From positions 124,001 to 188,000 of the forward strand of contig ML210162.1 of assembly GCA_004369085.1 (NCBI GenBank): 64,000 nt of DNA, read 5' to 3'. The translations under genes were made by a program, and so were the position numbers. Positions 12,501 to 22,664 of the stretch are shown here, piece after piece. This stretch comes from Coprinopsis marcescibilis (taxonomy: Eukaryota; Basidiomycota; Agaricomycetes; Agaricales; Psathyrellaceae). Position 1 is the first letter of the stretch, and every line of letters begins with the position of its first letter. The notes below the pieces were generated by a model, which saw only the letters and a list, made by a program, of their open reading frames with translations, searched no databases and was not told where the DNA came from.

Positions 12501-13658
12501 GTCGATGAACAAACGCCCGAGATTGTGACGTCCCATCCTCGACTCGCCCCTCGTATTCCAACCCCGCGCTCAATCAGCTATGCGACCAGGTCAACTATGC
12601 CGTCGCCATTCGTTCCCTTGAAGGCCACACGAGCACTTTCCGGTCTTCCGCTATCCAGTGATTGGATGATGTCCCCGTTAAACCACCTTATTAACTCTCA
12701 AGAGTCCCCTATATTCAAACATCTTCCACCCCGGTGGGACTTCTCCGAGTTGGACGTTACAAGGGTATCCCTGCAACTTGGATTAACATCCAGGGAACTT
12801 TTACAACAGAGGAAGCTCCTTCAATTCGCACCAGGTCGCGAGCAATCAATTCTTGCGTGTATGAAGGTTTTCATGTTGGAGCATGGGCTGGTGCAGGAAA
12901 GGACAGGGACATCGACGGATGAGGTGTTCCGAGACACCACCGTGGAAGGTTTGATGAAGAGGTTGTTGGGGCCATACCGTTTCAGAGAAATCCAGAAGCA
13001 GCAATCGATGTCTGGGAACAAGGACACGCTGGAAACCTTCGCCGCCAGTTTCCTGGGACCTTCCACGCCGTTCTACCAGTTCTACACGGATTTCATTGCC
13101 CTGTACGATGCAATATCCTTTTCGCATCCCCTCTTTGGCCTTCTCCTCCTCCCACCGATATCCATGCAATACGCGATCGATTATCGCCGACTCTTCTGGT
13201 GTGACTATTCCCACATAATCAGGACCATAAGCGTCTCGCCAGATCAAGTTCTTTCGCCGGATCTTCGTGAATATTTTTATCCGGTAGAAACAGACTCTCA
13301 AGTCCTTGGTGGCCATTTAGCCGCTCTCGTCAAAGGAAACGCCAAAGACTTCCTAAAATGGGTTGCAATTCACCACATAGCATCGAACATTTGGGGGGAT
13401 CTTCGAAGGGAGGAGGCAGGGGTAGTGAGCCAGGAACGCGCAGGGAAACTGTTCCAAGCTGTTGTTCTTCAAGGTGATAGCGCCACCATCTCGGAAATCG
13501 CCAAGTATTACCAGCCATCTCAATCCGAGGGGTTGAGACTGGCTCCAGGTTGTTTTGATGTCGATTTCACGATTATGCAGACGAGGAAGCGTTGGGTACA
13601 GGATGTCATCGGTGGGACCTACGCAGAGAAGGTCCGAAATTTGTTATATTTCCCATGA
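9591..13658 (+). CDS. RNA polymerase II-associated protein 1 (RPAP1 / Rba50)
   Basis: RPAP1 helps assemble and import RNA polymerase II. The long open frame (1355 codons) carries the RPAP1 N-terminal motif (SKENEARIAGMTPEEIEEER, then QQIIERFGSGIGGVLERAKR). The C-terminal RPAP1 block VRFDLRGAPIPKELTATLPT follows, then YTLDDIFLLSRSTVPAQRSA. The remaining 900 residues are helical repeats. Two stretches near 10129-10179 and 10219-10266 begin with good donors (gtaagg, gtgggt), end in acceptors and are multiples of three. They may be in-frame introns, which would shorten the protein by about 33 residues. The start at 9591 gives the family-like N-terminus NASPIIGSIIER. Confidence 0.9.
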   Translation: MNSNASPIIGSIIERTSTSKARPPTSNPASGSKATGFPSVQHRSKSAFSRNREEVQRKNSSGSAIRNEAPPVVASQARSFKPSPLATSQPNTGDVDDMRDLVSKENEARIAGMTPEEIEEERQQIIERFGSGIGGVLERAKRNRTAKASRAEYVGTQHRHEAKLPASDMLDSPQVPFQEGKDNAFINVSTQLTFFAVPITLEEPRPVERGGCFYQQNPGLYNQNTARSPPPPALSAGVSRPSSRAERKLRFAELEPKDVYLYESHPPSPKRTVLALPPPSTEPDSSVVSLGTWHGKMAAEPQPTEPASVGLLEQPKNTAIKETEPEEGTPEYIRRRYFPQVPADDPGIEWMTSGEDKDTMQDSNVRFDLRGAPIPKELTATLPTHLGLHHHAEGSHAGYTLDDIFLLSRSTVPAQRSAMFGILAGITERLAKLVRGGNEPGLKDMEGKEENLRKRIAGAGVEAMNERGNVGLQAIDVVWRAVADWDREIVSIAMDGVALDSPGAETIRSLPLDFILPSIASIFDFQQEAYPPETLKQLLEVIQRLALQNSTTAKKIVDTDKLLSGIARYFIFTPLPPNDASPLPDPTAIALLTSLASASRQAAEQISRLFSDSLLRFITFLPSSSPYPPPLTTALITSTLNFYASLARYGLYAQIASTAMEQFARLGEYVISMKHNSCALVSAWFKLTQVWTTCAVDPHVTTPPHDILWSRVSAWSWHSDALQLAENLEVDTPEQWSVWDDILGTLAVWLEGCKVNGSRGGEHEREVFIHAFTTGVGQDGGKVQKLVDQVLDHLLRELEATPGAHASPKSHFKTIASYASTLTSVIRLWLACLPPHLEGPPTSPPFNLSYGRISTMALTILTHRVWDIYTPPSPNPREIEGRYCGVYLRDLSSLVVCYLRLSRRLPDVSQELWLAQAFCVLLRCIPGDEDVAQEIANQILENVPQTASMPGVIDPFIGDAVLPARKDEEPVDEQTPEIVTSHPRLAPRIPTPRSISYATRSTMPSPFVPLKATRALSGLPLSSDWMMSPLNHLINSQESPIFKHLPPRWDFSELDVTRVSLQLGLTSRELLQQRKLLQFAPGREQSILACMKVFMLEHGLVQERTGTSTDEVFRDTTVEGLMKRLLGPYRFREIQKQQSMSGNKDTLETFAASFLGPSTPFYQFYTDFIALYDAISFSHPLFGLLLLPPISMQYAIDYRRLFWCDYSHIIRTISVSPDQVLSPDLREYFYPVETDSQVLGGHLAALVKGNAKDFLKWVAIHHIASNIWGDLRREEAGVVSQERAGKLFQAVVLQGDSATISEIAKYYQPSQSEGLRLAPGCFDVDFTIMQTRKRWVQDVIGGTYAEKVRNLLYFP

Positions 13659-14000
13659 CAAGTCGTAAAAGATAGACAGAGTTACTTTACTTACTGTTGA
13701 CGAGAATTGATACTAATGAAACTAACATGCGTACATGTGAAGAAAGAAGGAAGGTTGTCGGATCAACACCAAGTTGTCGGGCCGTTGTCAGTCGTTTACC
13801 ATGGTGTAGGACTGAACTCAATCTCCTTTCTTTCCACATACTCTATTGCTCACTGGTGCGTTTCTACTGCCCAATTCATACTTGCCCCAGGTTCTGATTC
13901 CAGGATCTATTGCGATACAAAGTATGTCATCCCAAAAGCTTATTGGATGTTAACGTACCAATTGGAGTTTGACCTCCTCCCCTAATTCGATAGGATCAGG
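13659..14000. other. intergenic, no gene seen
   Basis: 342 bp between RPAP1 and an F-box gene, both on the plus strand. Small open frames here have no recognisable features. Confidence 0.4.
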
Positions 14001-15740
14001 ATGCCAGCTCTGGAGATCACACAGAGGACCACAGGATGCCTGTTGCGGGCTGAATGTGTCTCTGTGAGCTCCATCGAAGTTCTGCCATTGGAAGTGCTAT
14101 ACGAAATCTTCATGTTATGCCTACCAGGGGACTTCAGAATAGTAACATGCAACATCGCGCAAGTGGCGCCGCTGCAGCTATGTCACGTTTCAAAGGCGTG
14201 GAGGAGGGCATCCATGAACGAATGCAGGCTGTGGAGAAATTTGAAGTTGCCGACGAAGCGACTAGAGGAGGCCACCACGCCGGAGGGCTTTACGGACGCG
14301 CTCTCCAGGATTACCTCCCTGGCGGCGTTTTGGATTCAGAACGCTGGCGATCCGGGTGTTCGCCTTGTTCTCAATATCCCTTTACCATCCTCAAAACTTC
14401 AGATGATGGATATAGCGTCTCAACTCTTCCACAACAACCCCTCTAACCCTACCATCAACACCACCGCGACCACTTTTATGGAAGCATGGATGCATTTCAC
14501 AAACAACGTACTCGTCAATGGCTCGCCCCATATCAAAGACCTTGAGCTAATCCAGCCACTCGGAACTACTGCGTCTCATTGGATGCCGTCGTTTCTGTCC
14601 ACCCTTCTACCGTACGACTTCAAGCAGTTGGAGTCAGTCATGGTCAGAGGAACTCAAATTATACCATCGCAGTGTCCAGGTTGCCGACCAGGTCTCTTTG
14701 GCAGCATGCCGAACTTGAAGAAGGTCGCATTGGTGTACACCGGCTTGTCTTCGAGCGCCCCCAGCATGCTTCCAGAGTCACTACTCCCGTGGAGACAGCT
14801 GACGCACCTCATGATCAAGACGCCGTGCTCCGGGTCGTTTTGGAAGCGCATACTCATGCAATGCACTCAATTAGAGGCATGCATTATACACATTGAACAT
14901 TCCATTGTGGACGGTGACGACGATCCATTGCTCCCGAGTTCTGGTATCGAGCTCGTGCGGCTCCATCACTTGGACCTCACGTTCCACGACGACTTCACCT
15001 CTATCTATCTCCACGACTTCCACTTCCCCAATCTCCAAACGCTTATCGTGTCATGCGATATCGGGAACGGGTTCCCTACATTCACCTGGCTCCCAATTAC
15101 CAAGACCCACCTTTTCCCCCAACTTCACAACCTTATCTCCTTTACCCTTTCCTACCAGAATCTGTGCGCTTCAGATCTGCTGGAACTTCTTGGGGAGACG
15201 CCAAACCTCGAGGAACTGATAGTAGACAGCTACCTCGCTGACCATAAAGGTTTCCTCAAGTCTCTCACAGTCTACCCCAACGGAACCCGCAAACCACTCG
15301 TCCCGAAATTACGGGCGTTTAGCCTGTTCCTGGAATATTACGCCGACACGCCACCCACATCGTTTGAGGAAGAAGACTTTCTAGTGATGATGGCCTCCCG
15401 ATCGGTATGCGCGGCGGCAATCGCAGAACATGTGTGTATCATGACCTCGAAGAACATCGATGGAATATACTCTCCGGACAGTTCGGCTCCCAGCGTTCTC
15501 AGATGCGGAGGTACGAACGAGTCCGCGTTGGTCCACGTAGAGCTGTGGATCGATACCGAGGAGTGGGAGTGGGGGAGGTTCGACCTCTTGGAGAAATTCG
15601 CGGCAAAGCACACCATGTACCTTAAAGACGCCATAGAAGCTGGTGTCCAGGACCTCCCGCCTTTCTCATTCTCCTTGGATTTCAACAGCCCCTCTCAATG
15701 GTTGTTGCAAAGCAACGAACCTGTATGGTATAATTATTAG
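14001..15740 (+). CDS. F-box-like protein with leucine-rich C-terminus
   Basis: A 579-codon open frame with no obvious intron. Residues about 23-80 form an F-box-like motif (VLPLEVLYEIFMLCLPGD, QLCHVSKAWRRASMNECRLW, RNLKL), the part that would bind Skp1 in an SCF ubiquitin ligase. The rest shows irregular leucine-rich repeats such as MPNLKKVALVYTGLS and FPNLQTLIVSCDIGNG, presumed to bind substrate. Such genes are greatly expanded in agarics and no substrate can be named. It is convergent with the glutathione synthetase gene (210 bp apart). Confidence 0.82.
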   Translation: MPALEITQRTTGCLLRAECVSVSSIEVLPLEVLYEIFMLCLPGDFRIVTCNIAQVAPLQLCHVSKAWRRASMNECRLWRNLKLPTKRLEEATTPEGFTDALSRITSLAAFWIQNAGDPGVRLVLNIPLPSSKLQMMDIASQLFHNNPSNPTINTTATTFMEAWMHFTNNVLVNGSPHIKDLELIQPLGTTASHWMPSFLSTLLPYDFKQLESVMVRGTQIIPSQCPGCRPGLFGSMPNLKKVALVYTGLSSSAPSMLPESLLPWRQLTHLMIKTPCSGSFWKRILMQCTQLEACIIHIEHSIVDGDDDPLLPSSGIELVRLHHLDLTFHDDFTSIYLHDFHFPNLQTLIVSCDIGNGFPTFTWLPITKTHLFPQLHNLISFTLSYQNLCASDLLELLGETPNLEELIVDSYLADHKGFLKSLTVYPNGTRKPLVPKLRAFSLFLEYYADTPPTSFEEEDFLVMMASRSVCAAAIAEHVCIMTSKNIDGIYSPDSSAPSVLRCGGTNESALVHVELWIDTEEWEWGRFDLLEKFAAKHTMYLKDAIEAGVQDLPPFSFSLDFNSPSQWLLQSNEPVWYNY

Positions 15741-15950
15741 CACCATAATGGTGCCTTTTCATCTAACGTTTGTTCGGACTCTTGCCTTCTTGCATTTCAT
15801 TCCATTATTCATTTCAACATCGTCATTCGCACACACATACACACTTCCCATACTTATGCTGCAATCCCGGATTCCATATGTACTTTATACCCCTTGTCAT
15901 AATATGCTACTTCATAGTTACTCTGTTGTACGCCTCTTGCATTTGTATCA

Positions 15951-17733
15951 TTACACTAGGATCAATGAATCCAGCACGCTGAAGCCTGTGGCTACGCCTC
16001 CTTCATTACTATCCTTGCCCTTCGTGCGCACTAACCATCCCACCTCTTGCTCCTCTAAAGGTTGGTCTTGCCCGAAAAGGGCCCAGCCAAAGATCCCGAG
16101 CTCGCTAACGACCTCCGCTTCCACGGCGTTATGCTTCGCGGAGTTGGATGCGTCGTTTTCGGAGGTATCAAAGCTGCCTGCACGGAGAAGCCAGCCCCTG
16201 ACACCCCTAGGCACCTCAATGAGACGCATAGCGATCCAAGCCTCCCTCTCCTCCGCAGGAAGGCTATCTAAAAATGCAGGTATATCGTCTTTGTACACGT
16301 TGTTACCGCCGCCCTCTCTTTGCGGCTTTAGCACCAGAGAGGTATACTCCCGACGCGCCTTGGTCGTACCCGGAGGCTCGTGCGAGGTTCCCGAAGCGTC
16401 GCTAGTTCCGTCGCTAGGCTGAATGTTTTCGTCTAGTCCCCACATATCCATAAAGCTGTCACGCAGCTCCGCGATCTGCTCTGGCGTGAAATCTGGCAAG
16501 AACTTTTCGACGATGCCTGGCTTTCCGAGCACTTCTTGTACCTTCTTTCCCCCTGCGAGTTGGAGAGGGATGGTTGGGCATTTGATGGCTAGCGAGCTTT
16601 CGAGGAGGAATCGGACGGTGTAGTGTTCTGGTGTCGGGTATTCGTCTGGCATGTATGCTGAGCGGTAATAAACGACTGAGATTTCGATGTCGCGTTGTGG
16701 GGATAAGGCGGGTGAGACGCGGAGGATGGAGGTAGTGTCGTCGACTTTGGCCGAGGAGATAAGTTCTTCAGACGTTTGTCGAACGATGTGGATGGAGTGT
16801 CTAGCTGCATGTCAGTGAGAGCTTCCGAGCGCAAGGTGGTGGACACACTTCTCCAGAAGTTCGTATTCAAGCCATTTCTGGTCGAATACGTTTCTCTCGC
16901 CTGGTTGTACGACGAACAGTATTTTGGCCTGTGAACTTGCCCCGGGAGCTTGGGACACGTAAGCTTTGTGAGCAGCAGCTAAGCCTTTAGCAAGGCCTGC
17001 GATGCTCTCGTTCTTGGGGAAGTTCTCGCGTTTGAGGTGGGGCGAGGAATCAAAGTAGGAAGTTGCTGCGTGTTGGAACCTGATAGCATAGTCAAATCTA
17101 GCCCGATGTGAGTTCAGTAATAATGCTTGCCTATGCAATTCAGCAACCCTCTGTGCGAGACAGCCGAAAGATATAGATATTGTGTTGAATTCAACTTGCT
17201 TAATAGATGGCTGTTGTCCCTCTGGAGCATGAAGCAAGTAATCTGAGCGGAAAAGCCCTAGGTGGTGGGGCTGAATAGTGGTCAGGCATAGCCCACTCGA
17301 ATTTCTTCCATCCATTCGAACAGGCGCTTACCTGGGGCAACTTTTCCTGATCTCTCAGTTTCTTCCAGCCCCTCCACAGTTCCCCGATAAAAGTGTCCAC
17401 CCGTCCCACACCCTTCTCGGCACCCATGATTTCGTCCAAGAAGGGTGTATCCATTGCGATCCGTGCGTAGAGCACATTGTAGATCCCTTGCAGCCGTTGA
17501 GCGTACCCAAAGAGATTTCTCGGGAACGGCGAGGGGATCAAGGACAGAGGAGCATGGATGGCCGCTTGAGGTGGAGGCGAGTGTAATGGGTATCCAGGTG
17601 GTAGATAAAGCAATCCATGGGACAATGCGTAGGTCGATGAGTTGCCCACAAGGACCCTGAGCTGTTCTTCAGACAATGTCGGTGGCCATGCAGAGAAATC
17701 GAATGGATCGTCGAGCTTGGTGACTGCAGTCAT
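15951..17733 (-). CDS. gsh2: glutathione synthetase
   Basis: ATP-dependent ligase joining gamma-glutamylcysteine and glycine, the second step of glutathione synthesis in the cytosol. Diagnostic blocks in order: start MTAVTKLDDPFDFSAWPPTL; LGLFRSDYLLHAPEG; IKQVEFNTISISFGCLA; YFDSSPHLKRENFPKN; LFVVQPGERNVFDQKWLEYE; YYRSAYMPDEYP; the glycine-rich ATP-binding loop LKPQREGGGNNVY; IEVPRGVRGWLLRAG; and the C-terminus GGVATGFSVLDSLILV typical of the family. One intron (17080-17130) must use a GC donor (AG|GCAAGC) to give the family reading HR-FQHAATSYF. It shares a 766-bp divergent promoter region with the GH131 gene. Confidence 0.94.
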
Positions 17734-18499
17734 CGCTGTATAGCGTACTGACGCTTATTTACGAGGGGACCGTTGAGCATATCTACCAGTGATTACAAAG
17801 AGTACTGGGCCAGAGAGGCGGATCCCCGGTAATGGCCTTTGCAGGCGATGGCGCCATCGGAGGTTCTTCCAGCGGCCCTTCCTAATAATAACAGCATTCT
17901 GCCTTTCTCGTTCACTGCCGTCATCGTCGAACGCGACATTCCAACGCAACATACTGCCGGTTACAGGCAAAGCTCACCCAATGCCCTCGATATTCAATGC
18001 AACGAGCTCGAAACCTATCGGCCGAATGGATTTCGATGAAGGTTATTCCACCGCTACACCGACATGCTCCAGTCTAGCCGTTTCATTCCAAATTAGCTTC
18101 AATTGTGACGTGGATCTTACTATCCAAGTGCAAGATTGAATACCTGCAGCAACGCAAGGAACTTCTGGCCACATGATTACATCTTCCGGAGCCGTCAATC
18201 CGCTTCGTTATCCTTCAACCTACATTTACAAGCCTTCGCAGCGAGAGAGCGGAAAGTCTGATTCTTTGCCTGAAACGCTTCCCAAAAGAGCTTGACCAGC
18301 GAAGCCTTTATACCCCGTTGCGAGGTCGGAAAGAGCGAGAGAGAGCACCAACACAGATGCCTCAACGTCGACTTGTCCACTTAATTTCACCCGACTATTT
18401 TCCAGCAAACGCAGATGTTCACACCCACGGAAGTTCTTAGTCGCTATATAAGAGAACAGGAGAGGATTTCGACACAGGCTGACGTGTACACTCCTTCTA
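17734..18499. other. divergent promoter region, GSH2 / GH131
   Basis: 766 bp between two divergent starts. Open frames on both strands look accidental. The only recognisable element is the TATA box before the GH131 gene. No RNA gene or repeat seen. Confidence 0.4.
18445..18451 (+). promoter_or_regulatory. TATA box of the GH131 gene
   Basis: The sequence TATATAA lies 49 bp before the GH131 ATG at 18500, a usual distance for a short 5' UTR. Sequence-based only. Confidence 0.45.
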
Positions 18500-19706
18500 A
18501 TGTTCTATCTTTCTCTTCCCTGGATTTGCTATTTTTTGTTGCTTGCCGAGTCAAAGATCCTTTGGGATGGGCGTATGCACAGAGAGTATCCATCCTTTCT
18601 CCTGGACGTAAGTGGGGAGCCATATTTAACGTACGTCTGCATACTTCTATCCTTGCTTTACGATTTTCTAACGCGAATCCTCTCGCTAGGAATGTCAAGG
18701 GACCCCGAGCAGCATCAGTGGTACGCCCATTCAAAGTCGAAATCGATCCAAGGACTTAACAACAAAAACAACTGCTGCAGTACATCAAGGGCCTTGGACA
18801 AGAAGTAACGCCAACGCCACTATGGAATGAACGCATCTACCCAGACCAGCCATACCCAGCTGTGCAAACGGAGCAGGCGATAAGAGTCCTGATAGGTGGC
18901 TTGTCGGTTTATAAACCTGGAGTAGGACGGCCGCAATCTGGTCTACGACGGACGGACCTCATCGCGCACAAGAACGGGAGCAGCATAAATCTCATCCCTA
19001 GCATTGGCAAGGGAAGGGTGGCCTTCCACTTTAGCGTCTTGATGGATGAGTGGTATAAACCGGATCCAATCCACGAATATCAGCTTGTGTACATCGAGAC
19101 TCCCGACAAATCTCGCGTGTTTACTCTTCAACTAGGTAAGTAACGGCCTATGCATTGCAATCGCTGGAAATGTGGACTTTCTGATACGTTACCCATAGGC
19201 TCCCCATTCAAAAATCCGACGGAGCAACTACCGGCCCCCGGTGCAGACCGCCTAAAAATCCTCAACCATAATCGTGAGGTGATCTACGAAGTCGATTTCA
19301 AGGAAGAGACATGGCAAAACTTTGCAGTTGTCGTCGACTGGAAACGGCGTACTCTCCAGGTTTTCTACTCCGAAAACGAAACCTTCCTTGAGCGCGCCAC
19401 CAACGTTCTTCCAAACTATACCTTGAGGAAAGGTATTGCTGGACGAGGAGAGTTCCACTTTGGTCTTCTGAAGGTACGTCCCAGAGAGATGTCAACTTTT
19501 CGATTGCTGCTAATCGTTTGTACTCTATTTTGGACGTGTAGTTCCCTATTGTGAACGGCGACGATCCAGAAGAAGTCAGAGGCGACTTTGAACACCATGG
19601 CGTCCAAGAGGCGGTAGTTCACAGCATGATGTACTCTGGAGTCTTCATCGAGAATGTCGAAGAAACTGGACTAAGCATTGGAAGTAAATCAAAATACGAC
19701 GTGTAG
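18500..19706 (+). CDS. GH131 family secreted beta-glucanase
   Basis: Glycoside hydrolase 131 enzymes act on beta-1,3/1,4-linked glucans outside the cell. The protein begins with a signal peptide (MFYLSLPWICYFLLLAES), followed directly by the GH131 opening ILWDGR. After splicing at 18631-18689 and 18721-18780 it reads YLTNVKGPRAASVYIKGLG. Family blocks follow: TPTPLWNERIYPD, QSGLRRTDLIAHKNG, AFHFSVLMDEWYKPDP, HEYQLVYIETPD, FTLQLGSPFKNPT, FAVVVDWKRRTLQVFYS and GEFHFGLLKFPIVN. It ends at 19706. No carbohydrate-binding module is present. Likely role is plant or fungal cell-wall breakdown. Convergent with the GFA gene downstream. Confidence 0.88.
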
Positions 19707-19908
19707 CAACTCGAAGCCCTCCCTGTACACTATACTGGCATCCAGTAAATCCAATTTGTTCATTCGTCACGTCACACATACATATCCAAAGTCTGCTTAC
19801 ACATTGACGTTCCAACAGATTCCATTCTCGCCGTATAATCACTCATGGCTAACCGCGTCCTTCTCACGGACAACGTTTTCGACTTTCAACCACGAATCTT
19901 TGAGAGCG

Positions 19909-20994
19909 TTACAGGTCTGCCTCAGATTTGATCCCCTCCATAACCGCCTGCAACCACTCTTGGCTAAACGCGTCCTGCTCATAGCCGACGCTATCACTGC
20001 TCCACTTCAACCAGGTATTAGCCCGTGCCCCACCAGCCTGCTCGTGATCAAGCAGTCCAGTCGCGATGTCCATCCTTGGCGCATTTCCGGGCTTCCAGTA
20101 AAACACATTGGCCCCGCAGGTGCGACAGAACTCTCGGTGGACATTAGGGCTGGATTCGAATTGCTGAAGGGTTGGCGGGCGTTTCTCCGCATCGGTAAGG
20201 TTAATGGGTTCCATTGTGCGTGCGTCGAGGACGTGGGTATTGGGAACGAACGTCCATGAGGGGAGCATGGCGCCGCTGGTGAGGCGGCAGCTGGTGCAAA
20301 GGCAATGCTCAGTGGTAAACCGGATGGGATCCGAACACGCCTTGCCAGGTGCGAGCCACCACTCCTTTTCCGGATCCTTGATCTCTGTCGCGCGTTTGAG
20401 ATAGAACTCTACGCCCTTGCAGTGGCAGTAGAAGCGTAACGCAGAGTCTTTCTCCGAGTCCGTTGGGGGGCTACCGATGGTGTTGGTACCATAGTCTGGC
20501 GCGACTTCTTCTTGGCCACGGGACTCTTTGAAGCGGGGAAGTGTCTTTCCGGCGAAGCGAGGCACATGCGCAGCCGCCCCACCATCGACGGTATCGCCGA
20601 CCCAAATGTGCGTGGCGAGGTTCTGAACGCCATCTATCTTCTCCAGCACCGCAGAAGAGACATACCACTGCGTCTTCCCTTCATGATCTTCTCCTTTGAA
20701 AAACATTTTGCAGGAACATTTGCTGCAAAAGTAACGCGTCATTCCAGAGGAGGACTTGTATTGGGTGAAGTTGGAGATATCTCCAGGAGGGCCATTGGCG
20801 TCTGTGGCCTCGGGAGAAAGGGGATGGCCGTCAAAACTGATGTCGACGACGTTGGTCGCTCCAGTAGCGTGACGGCAGCTGTTGCAGTGGCACATGGCGG
20901 CCCCTGTGGGCAGCTCCGCTGTCTTCAAAGGTACTTTGAATTTGTTCGAGCCGCAGTAGCATTCGGCTTTTATTAAAGTCGTCATTGTCGTCAC
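19909..20994 (-). CDS. double GFA-domain protein (CENP-V/GFA fold), copy 1
   Basis: An intronless 361-codon frame. It has two zinc-binding GFA domains in tandem. Domain 1 shows AECYCGSNKFKVPL, CHCNSCRHATGATN and RYFCSKCSCKMFF. Domain 2 shows RFYCHCKGVEFYLKRATE, CLCTSCRLTSGAM and REFCRTCGANVFYWKPG. The fold is that of formaldehyde-activating enzyme, but fungal members are mostly uncharacterised, so no reaction is claimed. A close paralogue lies 325 bp upstream in the same orientation, clearly a tandem duplication. Cytosolic, no signal peptide. Confidence 0.85.
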   Translation of the reverse strand: MTTMTTLIKAECYCGSNKFKVPLKTAELPTGAAMCHCNSCRHATGATNVVDISFDGHPLSPEATDANGPPGDISNFTQYKSSSGMTRYFCSKCSCKMFFKGEDHEGKTQWYVSSAVLEKIDGVQNLATHIWVGDTVDGGAAAHVPRFAGKTLPRFKESRGQEEVAPDYGTNTIGSPPTDSEKDSALRFYCHCKGVEFYLKRATEIKDPEKEWWLAPGKACSDPIRFTTEHCLCTSCRLTSGAMLPSWTFVPNTHVLDARTMEPINLTDAEKRPPTLQQFESSPNVHREFCRTCGANVFYWKPGNAPRMDIATGLLDHEQAGGARANTWLKWSSDSVGYEQDAFSQEWLQAVMEGIKSEADL

Positions 20995-21319
20995 TGCGGT
21001 GCTGCTGGTTTCCTCAGAGTCCTAAAGTAGAGAGGTGAGCCTGGAGTCATTGAATGGACAGAGAAAAGATGCTCACGTTGCCAAGGTCTGAGTATCAATG
21101 GGCTGTTGGGGTGTTTATGTGCTGGGTTGTCGGCTTAAATACCTTCTCAGCTGTACTACGTCAAACTGACCAGGGAGTCATAAGGTTGATATAAATCTGC
21201 TTTATTTCAAGACCGATCCGCGGGGATGTGGCGCAAACTAGGTACCATGTCGTGCAACACCCTTATAGAAAATCATTCCCTGGATTCCGCTTGGCCTACC
21301 GAGGAGATAGCAGAAGCAC
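20995..21319. other. spacer between tandem GFA genes
   Basis: 325 bp that should hold the copy 1 promoter and the copy 2 3' end. A short frame continuing from copy 2 sequence overlaps it but is a shadow. No other feature seen. Confidence 0.4.
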
Positions 21320-22384
21320 TCATTTACCACACATAACCCCCTTCGTAATTGCATCCAAAAACTCAGGGATAACCTCGTCTTCCCTGTAGCCAACACCTTT
21401 CTCGCTCCACTTAAACCAATCATTACCAAGTACGCCACCACTCTGCTCTTGGTCAAGAAGCCCAGTAGCGATATCCATCTTGGGCAAATTCGCAGGCTCC
21501 CAATAAAACACAGTCGCCCCACAGGAACCACAGAACTCGCGGTAAACGCCGGGGCTGGATTCGAATTGCCTGAGGGTTGGTGGGCGTTTCTCTGCGTTGG
21601 AGAGGTTGATCGGTTCCATGGTGCGCCCATCGAGGATGTGGGTCTCAGGGACAAAGGTCCAGGTTGTGGGCATGGCCCCACTGGTGCGGCGGCAGCTCGT
21701 GCAGACGCAGTGCTTGGTGGCGAATCGGATTGGGTCCGAGGAGGTTTTCCCTGGCACGAACCACCATTCTCTATTTGGGTCCTTGATCTCCGTCGCACGC
21801 TTGGCATACACTTCCACGCCTTTGCAGTGGCAGTGGAACCGCAGGACGTCCTTCGAGTCCGCTGTAGAGTTGGCGGAGCCCTTGGTTCCCCAATCTGCGT
21901 CGACTGTTTCTCCCGCGCCCGATTGCTTGAAACGCGGAATGGTCACTCCAGCGTATTGGGGGATGTGGTTGGAGATTCCGCCGTCAAGGGTGTCGCCGAC
22001 ATAAACGTGCCTGGCGAGCTTGACGATGCCGTCGACTTGCTCCAGTGCCCCAACCGACGCATACCAATGTTGGGTTCCATCCTTGCCTTCAGCTTTGGCT
22101 AAAATCTTGCAGGAGCATTTGGTGCAGAAGTACCGTGTCAAGTTGGGGCTCGAGTTGTATTGTGTGAGGTTACTAAGGTTTCCTGGGACTCTGTACTCGT
22201 CCGTCGAGTCAAGAGTGAGAGGAGGACCACTGAATGCCAACCCAAATGTGTTGGTCGCTCCGGTGCTGTGGCGGCAGATGTTGCAATGGCACATAGCCGT
22301 TTCAGCGGGAAGCTTGGCTGTCTCCAACGGTATTTTGAATTCATTTGAGCCGCAGAAGCATCCAGCATTGATAAACGTTGTCAT
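21320..22384 (-). CDS. double GFA-domain protein (CENP-V/GFA fold), copy 2
   Basis: An intronless 354-codon frame, the tandem paralogue of the gene at 19909-20994. The same cysteine pattern is kept: AGCFCGSNEFKIPL, CHCNICRHSTGATN, RYFCTKCSCKILA in domain 1, and RFHCHCKGVEVYAKRATE, CVCTSCRRTSGAM, REFCGSCGATVFYWEP in domain 2. Both end with a similar GLLDQEQ/GLLDHEQ segment. All zinc ligands appear intact in both copies, so neither looks dead. Function unknown. It is divergent from COX20 (280 bp). Confidence 0.85.
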   Translation of the reverse strand: MTTFINAGCFCGSNEFKIPLETAKLPAETAMCHCNICRHSTGATNTFGLAFSGPPLTLDSTDEYRVPGNLSNLTQYNSSPNLTRYFCTKCSCKILAKAEGKDGTQHWYASVGALEQVDGIVKLARHVYVGDTLDGGISNHIPQYAGVTIPRFKQSGAGETVDADWGTKGSANSTADSKDVLRFHCHCKGVEVYAKRATEIKDPNREWWFVPGKTSSDPIRFATKHCVCTSCRRTSGAMPTTWTFVPETHILDGRTMEPINLSNAEKRPPTLRQFESSPGVYREFCGSCGATVFYWEPANLPKMDIATGLLDQEQSGGVLGNDWFKWSEKGVGYREDEVIPEFLDAITKGVMCGK

Positions 22385-22664
22385 CTTCCCGGTCCTGTAA
22401 ACGATATTCAGAGGTAAAGCACCTCAGGAAAGACAAGATGCTCACCAGTAGTACCCAAGCTCAGGTCGGGGATCCCTGATTCCATGCACATACTTCCTAG
22501 GCTTATATATGCTTGAAATGGCTTCTACGAAGCAGGAACTAGTATCATGATGGTGATCCAGATTCAGAAGTGTGAGGTCGTCCATGTTCTCGTCCGCGAG
22601 TTCTCACGCGCACGCCGGATGCTTTTCTCACCGAGGACACGAAACTAGGCTTCGTTTGTTCATC

